Shown piece by piece: positions 58,102-64,000 of a stretch of 64,000 nt of DNA (position 1 is the stretch's first letter; the number at the start of each line of letters is the position of its first letter). Both the position numbers and the translations under genes were made by a program. The stretch comes from Rhodosporidiobolus odoratus (lineage: Eukaryota > Basidiomycota > Microbotryomycetes > Sporidiobolales > Sporidiobolaceae). The notes below the pieces were generated by a model that was given only the letters and a program-made list of their open reading frames with translations, searched no databases and was not told the origin of the DNA. The stretch lies in contig JAOANU010000009.1 in assembly GCA_034387635.1 (NCBI GenBank), positions 744,001 to 808,000 on the forward strand, given 5' to 3'.

Positions 58102-59886
58102 ATGAACTTCTTCAAGTCAGCACCAAAGGTCAAGAACCCTCCAGAGTTGGTTAGGAGCCTCAAAGATGCCATCTTCAAGCTGGACAGCTCCCAGGTTGGG
58201 CCAGAACATAGGAGAAAGGTACGTTTCCTGCTCTCTGCTTCGTCTCGAGTCTCTACACGAGTCGGGAGATGCGTACGAGCCGAGTAGGGGTGTGTAGGTG
58301 GGGGGGACATGGCGGAGGGTTTGAGCGGTTCATCCTGATGCCCCTGGGGCAAAGACAACATCGCTTTGAGGATCGGTCGACTGGACTGACGCGTGCGGAG
58401 GATGTACAGGCCAGCGAGGACATCTCGAGATACCTTTTTCAGATGAAGGTTTTGCTCTATGGCGACGGAGGTGCGTTGAATTGCTTCTCCCACACCCCGA
58501 TACGTACTTGTTGACATATCGATGTCCACAGACAATGACCCTCAACCGGAAATCATCGCCCAACTTGCTCAAGAAGTCTATGCAAACGACCTCTTACAAC
58601 TTCTCGTTCTGCATATCTGGCGGTTCGAGTTCGAGGTGCGTCTCCGCGACTTTCCTGTTTCGTGCACTTTTGCTGACCGAGTGCTGTGTAGGCTCGGAAA
58701 GACGTGTCCCAGATTTTCAACAACCTTTTACGGCGACAAATCGGCACTCGGTGGCCTACGGTTGAGCATCTGTCTGCAAAGGAGGAAACCATCTTTGCTG
58801 CGCTGAAGGGGTGCGTACTGTGCTCTTGATTCATGCCCGAACGCCTCATACTGACGAGGACTTGCTCGCAGGTATGAGAATGCCGATGTCGCGCTGAATA
58901 CGGGGATGATCCTTCGAGCGATGTTGCGGCACGAACCATTGGCACGGATATTGCTCTACTCGGACAAGTGCGCTTTCCCTCCCTCGCCCAGATGGTCTCG
59001 ACGCTGAACGCGTTTGTCGCGAGCAGGTTCTACCAATTCATCGACTACATAGAGCAAACAACCTTCGGGATCGCTTGCGATGCCCAAGCTAATTTCCGGG
59101 TACGCCTTACTCTCGATCGAGTTGTACAGGAGCAAAGTTGACCTGCGGACTGGCATTGCAGGAAACGCTGACGCGACATAAGCCCATGGTGGCAGAATAC
59201 CTCGACGAGAACTACGACCGCGTTCGTCCCTCTCTCGTTCTCCCGCCTGAATACTCAGCTCATGACGTTCTTCTACGCAGTTCTTCTCGCACTACTCCCT
59301 CCTCGTCCAATCCTCAAATTATGTCACCAAGCGCCAGTCCCTCAAACTCCTCGGCGAGATTCTGCTCGACCGGACAAACTTCAAGGTCATGACGCGATAT
59401 ATCGCCAATGAGGAAAACCTCAAGGTCATGATGAATTTGCTCAAGGACAAGAGCAAGAATATCCAGTTCGAGGCGTTTCACGTGTTCAAGGTGCGTGGAG
59501 CTTCTTTTCCGGTTCTGATTAGTGAAGCCTGCAGAGCTGCACAAAATCAGCTTCTAAGGCCCTCAGGCTGACGCTGTCCTTCGTCCCAGGTCTTTGTCGC
59601 CAACCCGAAGAAGCCACCTCAGATTGAAGCGATCCTTCGACGAAACAAGGACAAGCTCATTGCTTTCTTGCGGAACTTCCACAACGACCGGGACGACGAA
59701 CAGTTCAACGTGAGTCTTTTCCCTCTTGACTCGCTTGATCAACAGTGCACGCTCAGGGTGAGCGAAGCGTTCCGATATTGACTACTGCGTGCTTCCGATC
59801 AACAGGACGAAAAGGCGTTCTTGCTGCAGCAGATCGAAGCTCTCTTGACAGCAAAGCCCTCCCTCTCCTCCACACTTGCTCTGTAG
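58102..59886 (+). CDS. HYM1: MO25/HYM1 scaffold of the RAM/morphogenesis pathway
   Basis: Armadillo-like scaffold that activates STE20/GCK-family kinases; in fungi it acts in the RAM network controlling polarity and cell separation. Ten exons (58102-58218, 58410-58470, 58532-58635, 58692-58810, 58872-58967, 59027-59099, 59162-59221, 59281-59490, 59590-59709, 59806-59886) give 346 residues. The start [20 protein letters not shown] is the canonical MO25 start. Further signatures are [80 protein letters not shown] and [20 protein letters not shown]. Length equals that of known MO25 proteins and no residues seem to be missing. Confidence 0.95.
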
Positions 59887-61129
59887 AGCTTGCCATACCC
59901 CGATCTCCTGCCCTCTTGTCGACCTCGCTCCATCTGTCCATATCCCGCTGCACTCTCTGCTTATACCCCATCGGCTTTCACCAATCTCCGCCTCGTTCCG
60001 CAAGATTCTCGGCCACCTACCTCGCCCTCTCGCCATTCAGCTCTTCCAGCCCCGCACCGCTTCCATCGTGCCCCAGATTGTCGTTTTCCGCATTCTCGTC
60101 TCTTCCCCCCGTCCATTTGTTCGACCTCTTCGTGTGCACCTTTCGGCTCATCCGTGCTATACAGCCCCTTGTTGCTTTGCTATCCATGCGTCTCATCGAA
60201 CTCGATGATCTGGTGATGCAACGAGTACGAAGGGAGCAGTTCGGGGAAGGAAAAGGGAAAGGCGGAAAAACTCGACGTACTGTTCTCGCGCGACAACATT
60301 TGGGCTTGGCGAGTTGTGCCCGACCAGTTCGCATGCGCACGTTGAGGCTCGGATCGGCAACTAACCACGAAGGAACCGTAGTCTACACCGCTCTCAACCT
60401 TCCGGTTCGTTTTCCACTTCCTCCACCAATTCCCGACAACACAGCTAGCCCGGACTGCTAGTACTTCGACCTCACTCATCATAGCCAAGCTATCGACCTA
60501 GCTACAACCTCCGCGTATGCGCCGACGCGCTTTTGCGATTCGACCTTGAGTTGACCTTGAGCAATACGAGCCGTCAAGGCTTGCGCGAACTGCCCGGCCG
60601 CACTGGACAGCCGGCAGAAGACGGTCATCAACAGGAACGGCACGTCACAGGACGCCCGACAGATGAAGGCAGGCGATGCTGAGGCCGGCGAGCCGGCGAC
60701 CACGAGGCCCGTTCTCGAGTACGGATGCCGGTGAAGGATCGGCGGAGGAGGTGTCGAGGGGCTAGCGTGAGTTCTCTACTGCGCTGGTCTTGTCCTTCTG
60801 CCAGTCAAGCTGAGTGGTCATGCTCTCTTCACTCTCTTGTCCTCGAGACCGCTGTCAACTGAGCTCTCCTTTCTATTCGGCTGTGCTAGCTCATCAAACA
60901 CAGCCCCTATCCACGGAACTTGACGGACCTCTGACTGAGACGTGTCGCCTGTCACTCCCCAGCTTGCCCCGGCTGCTTAGGCTCTGCGGTTCCTTCCCTC
61001 CTCATTTCCTCCTTCACTCGGCCACTAGCTTTTTATCTGCGTACGGACGTCGCTCCTACCGCCTCAGCAGTATCCTCTCCTCCCGAGCATAGACCGTTCG
61101 CCCCCACCACCCCGCCGTCGATCCTTGCA
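59887..61129. other. 1.2-kb stretch without a confident gene
   Basis: Several short open frames on both strands, including one that continues past the MO25 stop, show no motif and no consistent splice pattern. Confidence 0.4.
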
Positions 61130-63369
61130 ATGCCTAAGGTACCACGACCATGGACCACGGTACAGCAAGACATCAAACGCAAAACCGACAGAAGCGAGGT
61201 TCCGCGCATCAAGACGTGGGGCGTCAATCTGGGAAATGTGGCGCGACCGCGGTACCAGGCGGCTTCGACAAACCTAAAAGTGCATTTGGACAATCTTTTG
61301 GGTGAGGAGTTGAATAAGGTAGTGAATGGCAGGGACCCCGTATGTCTCCTTCCGTCATATGATCGGTTTCAGCTCACGTGCTTTTGTCAGAATCCGGTCC
61401 GTGCCATTGAGCGAAAGATTGTTGGTTTTTCTCTCGATTTTCTCCGCCTCGATCGAGTTCAGCTGATAGTACTGGCCTTGCCTTCTCGTGCTGAATAGAA
61501 TGAGCTTGAGCAGAAAGAAAAGAATCATCAGCTACCTGTGAGTCCCGGTGTATCGCATGACTATGAGCTTGACTTGTTCACCCCGATGTTTGCCCCTTAA
61601 GGAAGCGACTCGCAAGGTCAGTAACTGTAACCCACATTCTGCACACTGACTGACACTTTGACAGGAGAGCAGCACACCTGCCGTACCAGGTACAAAATAG
61701 CCAAGCGCGACGGGACGCTCCGATGGCACACAGTCCAAAACAACCTGAAGGGAAGGGAAGGATGGCCGGCGGACTTGCGAAGGCTTCTGCGTCCGGGCTG
61801 GGACGAGATGAATGAGGAGGCGCGTCGATCTGCGTGGAACGATGTGGTGCAGCCTCAATATCAACTGTTCCTTAAAAACAAGAAGGATACCAATGTGCGC
61901 AATATGTCTGACTGGAGTAAAGCTATTCAGACTCTGACCAATACTTCTGACATGCAGCTACTATCTGCCGAGGATACTGCAGGACAGGTTGTGCGCACAG
62001 CCTCGTCTCCGTGTGAATGGTCACCGGACGAATACTTGGGTTGAACGTGCATTTCCCGCAGGACAAGATCAGAATGGCCTCTCACAGAGCCTCAGCGCAT
62101 CGGCAGGACTCCCACTCGGACAAGGATGATGATTCAGACATAGAAGATGCCCCAGGCAGTCCCGATGGTTCAGTGCGTGCGCCCCTGCCTGCCCATCAGG
62201 CTGCGGTGGCTGACCTTTTCAACTTGGGAATCCTTCTTCTGTAGTACCCTGAGCGCAGCAGCCCTCCTTGTGGGTCGACCTACGCCACCATGCTGCCGTA
62301 TACGGGGTTCGGACCCGAGGATCCTCGCACTGGCGCACGTGATGTTGATTCGGATATGGAAGATGCCGCAGGAAGTCCCGACGATTCGGTGCGTGCGCTC
62401 CTACCTACCCATTAGGCCACGGTCATTGACCTTTGCAACCTCGAAACTATTTTTCTTCAGTACCCTGGGTCGCACAGATACCATCAACACTCAGCCTACG
62501 CCCCCACGCTCCCGCATACGGGCTTTGGAGCCCAGGATTCTCGCACTGGCGCACATGATACTCCCCATGTTCAGCCAAATGCCGTCCCGGTGCGCCGTCT
62601 TACTCTGCTTCCTCAGGCACAGCAAAGCCAAGAGCTCATCATCACTTGCAGCTCAACTATCCCCATGTGTCTGACTGGAGAAATGTGCCATTCCCGAGCT
62701 ACGATGCGCAGAGTCTGCCGACTATCCCTCAAAACGAAGCCTCCGCTTTCTACCCGAACTACCCGACCCAGCATTTCGCTCCATCCTACATCTCTGACCT
62801 TGCGGCCTATTCAGTTCCGCACGCAGCTGCCATTCCTGGCAACCGCCAATTCATGGTCAATCCCGGCAGCCCTCCTCCTCTGGCGAATCCTTATGCCCCC
62901 AACTTTTCGGGCCAACAATTCCTACCCACACCTATTGTTCCAAATAACGCCCCATCTGTCTTCGTTCCACACCACCCCTCTTCCTTCATGCGCCGCAATC
63001 CCGCTCAGCCAGGAAGGACGCTCGACAGCAATTACGCCCCTCACGCCACGCAGGCTGAGTCTGATTTGGAAGGAGGCATGGAAGATGCGCTTGGCAGCCC
63101 CGATTCTGAAGTATGTGCTCATCTCCGTTGGGACCGGTTTCTAATGAGCTATAAGAGCCTGGGCTAATCTTTTACTGCTCTTCTAGTACCTACGCAACGT
63201 GGAGCACGCCGTGGCCCACCACTCCCACAACCCAAGGTCAGCCGACACTGCCGCGCTAAATCCTTTCCCCGAGCACTCCCTTCACAAGCGGCTAGTCGGG
63301 ATCTCCGAGAGGACGGCCCGGAGATACGGGACTACTAGGATGAGGTGGATGGCTGGAAGGGGTTGGTGA
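61130..63369 (+). CDS. Unknown protein with duplicated exons
   Basis: Eleven exons (61130-61339, 61391-61420, 61499-61537, 61602-61616, 61665-61689, 61734-61990, 62062-62172, 62245-62388, 62461-62589, 62652-63110, 63187-63369) give 533 residues, every phase consistent. I do not recognise the family. The N-terminal third is basic/aromatic and could fold: TWGVNLGNVARPRYQAAST, LKGREGWPADLRRLLRPGWD and WNDVVQPQYQLFLKNKKD. The rest is Pro/His/Ser/Tyr-rich and probably disordered. Three exons end in a related acidic block: DDSDIEDAPGSPDGS, DSDMEDAAGSPDDS and GGMEDALGSPDSE. Exons 8 and 9 both begin YP and share a TGFG...D.RTGA(R/H)D core. The C-terminus is basic (SERTARRYGTTRMRWMAGRGW). Nuclear or DNA-associated roles are possible but unproven. 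Confidence 0.7.
62062..62589 (+). repeat. Tandem exon-intron duplication, about 216-bp period
   Basis: Exon ends 62172 and 62388, and exon starts 62245 and 62461, are each exactly 216 bp apart. The two introns between them are both 72 nt and clearly similar in sequence, from the GTGCGTGCG donor to the CAG/TAG acceptor. The flanking exon pieces encode related residues. This is a direct duplication of an exon-plus-intron unit with later divergence. Confidence 0.7.
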
Positions 63370-63717
63370 GTGGATCCGGGTATGTACAGTGCGAAGAAAC
63401 CTGGATTGGGAAGGTCAAAAGGGGTATGTCGAGAGTGTGCTTGCCTTTAATCGGCTGTGCATAGTCAGCCGACAGTCACCGAGAGGGTGAAAGCATGAGC
63501 TGAGGCTGTTGCGTCCCCGAGTCCAGTTTGTTGCAAGCCTGGCAATCAGCGCGGTTTGGCTAGCTTCTCGAGAGTCGGCGTGGTGCATGCTCTCGAGCTC
63601 TGGCAATGTCCCAGATAACAGAATGATCATGACAACATGCACAGACAGACTCGCATGATCATACAGCTACGTCCGCTAGCACACTCATCCTGAACAGCAG
63701 CGAGCTGACCCCACCGC
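63370..63717. other. Convergent 3' region at the right end
   Basis: About 350 bp between facing stop codons; no gene or RNA recognised. Confidence 0.4.
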
Positions 63718-64000
63718 TCAGAGGTCCTGACCGACAACCTTGACGAGCTCATCTTGCAGCTGCTGGACAGCTCGTTCGTCAATGTCACTGAGCGCTTGGA
63801 CAGACTGTACATGCGAGGAAGTCGAAATCAGTAAAACTGGCGCGGCATAACGGAGGTGCCTATTAAGAGGGCAGAAGGAAACGGACCGCGGCAAACTGAG
63901 CCAAGATTGCTTCGTTCTGCTGCTCTTGACTGGCGGTCCGTTCGGCTAACGTAGCTATCCGCTTATAAGTAGCGGCATTTTGGGCTGCCAGCTGGGTCAG
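63718..64000 (-). CDS. 3' end of a coiled-coil protein gene (truncated by the window)
   Basis: Only the last two exons are present (64000-63887 and 63804-63718). They encode the C-terminal 67 residues of a protein whose start lies beyond the right edge. The visible part is helical and heptad-like: QLAAQNAATYKRIATLAERT, then EQQNEAILAQFAA and, after the intron, SVQALSDIDERAVQQLQDEL ending VKVVGQDL. The intron uses a GTCCGT donor and a TACAG acceptor. No family can be named from this fragment. Confidence 0.6.

Noticed and set aside
59745..60461. Plus-strand frame overlapping the MO25 last exon
   Set aside because: It is out of phase with MO25, whose last exon and stop are clear; downstream residues look like random Pro/Ser-rich translation.

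Overview
The window looks like nuclear DNA of a basid­iomycete fungus, most likely a red-yeast relative in Pucciniomycotina/Microbotryomycetes (Rhodotorula or Sporobolomyces type). That placement is an inference from GC-rich coding DNA, many short introns with GTGCGT/GTACGT/GTATGT donors and CAG/TAG acceptors, compact gene spacing and gene content; no marker gene was compared. All genes are eukaryotic and spliced. Exon limits below were set by hand from reading phase, splice signals and family conservation. No rRNA, tRNA, CRISPR or intact transposon was recognised.

Layout. 0.6-7.3 kb: heat shock factor (-), EAF6 (+), frataxin (-), ING/PHD protein (+). EAF6 and ING proteins both serve histone acetyltransferase complexes. 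7.3-12.5 kb: a gene-poor stretch with a coding-like but interrupted minus-strand frame and a short CCTAA-rich tract. 12.5-18.8 kb: a likely mitochondrial protein, a Bet1/Sft1-type SNARE, an NmrA-like Rossmann protein and an RBR ubiquitin ligase, all (+). 19.2-25.2 kb: RRG7 (-), GLE1 (+), SUMO (-), RRP46 (+). 25.3-30.2 kb: a disordered protein of unknown role (-) and poorly resolved small coding segments. 30.3-35.6 kb: a calmodulin-kinase-like kinase and a B-type cyclin, both (-). 36.7-39.9 kb: a YDR124W/DUF2841-like Gln/His-rich protein (-). 41.2-44.9 kb: mitochondrial ribosomal mL54 and a DUF6534-type seven-helix membrane protein, both (+). 45.4-49.7 kb: a large type II membrane glycosyltransferase (-). 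50.1-57.4 kb: ASE1/MAP65, SEC61 beta and the chitin synthase activator SKT5/CHS4, all (+). 58.1-63.4 kb: MO25/HYM1 and an unknown protein with internally duplicated exons, both (+). A truncated coiled-coil gene (-) runs off the right edge.

How it fits together. The window is a mosaic of housekeeping genes rather than a single pathway. Shared themes are chromatin and heat-shock transcription (HSF, EAF6, ING), mitochondria (frataxin, RRG7, mL54, the 12.5-kb gene), RNA processing/export (RRP46, GLE1), protein modification (SUMO, RBR ligase) and growth/division/cell wall (cyclin B, ASE1, MO25, SKT5). A notable architectural feature is repeated divergent gene pairs whose start codons lie only 78-191 bp apart. 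Several genes also use extremely short exons (5-20 nt). I saw no clear evidence of a new defence or mobile system; the most unusual items are the tandem exon-intron duplication near 62.2 kb and the interrupted minus-strand frame near 11-12.3 kb.
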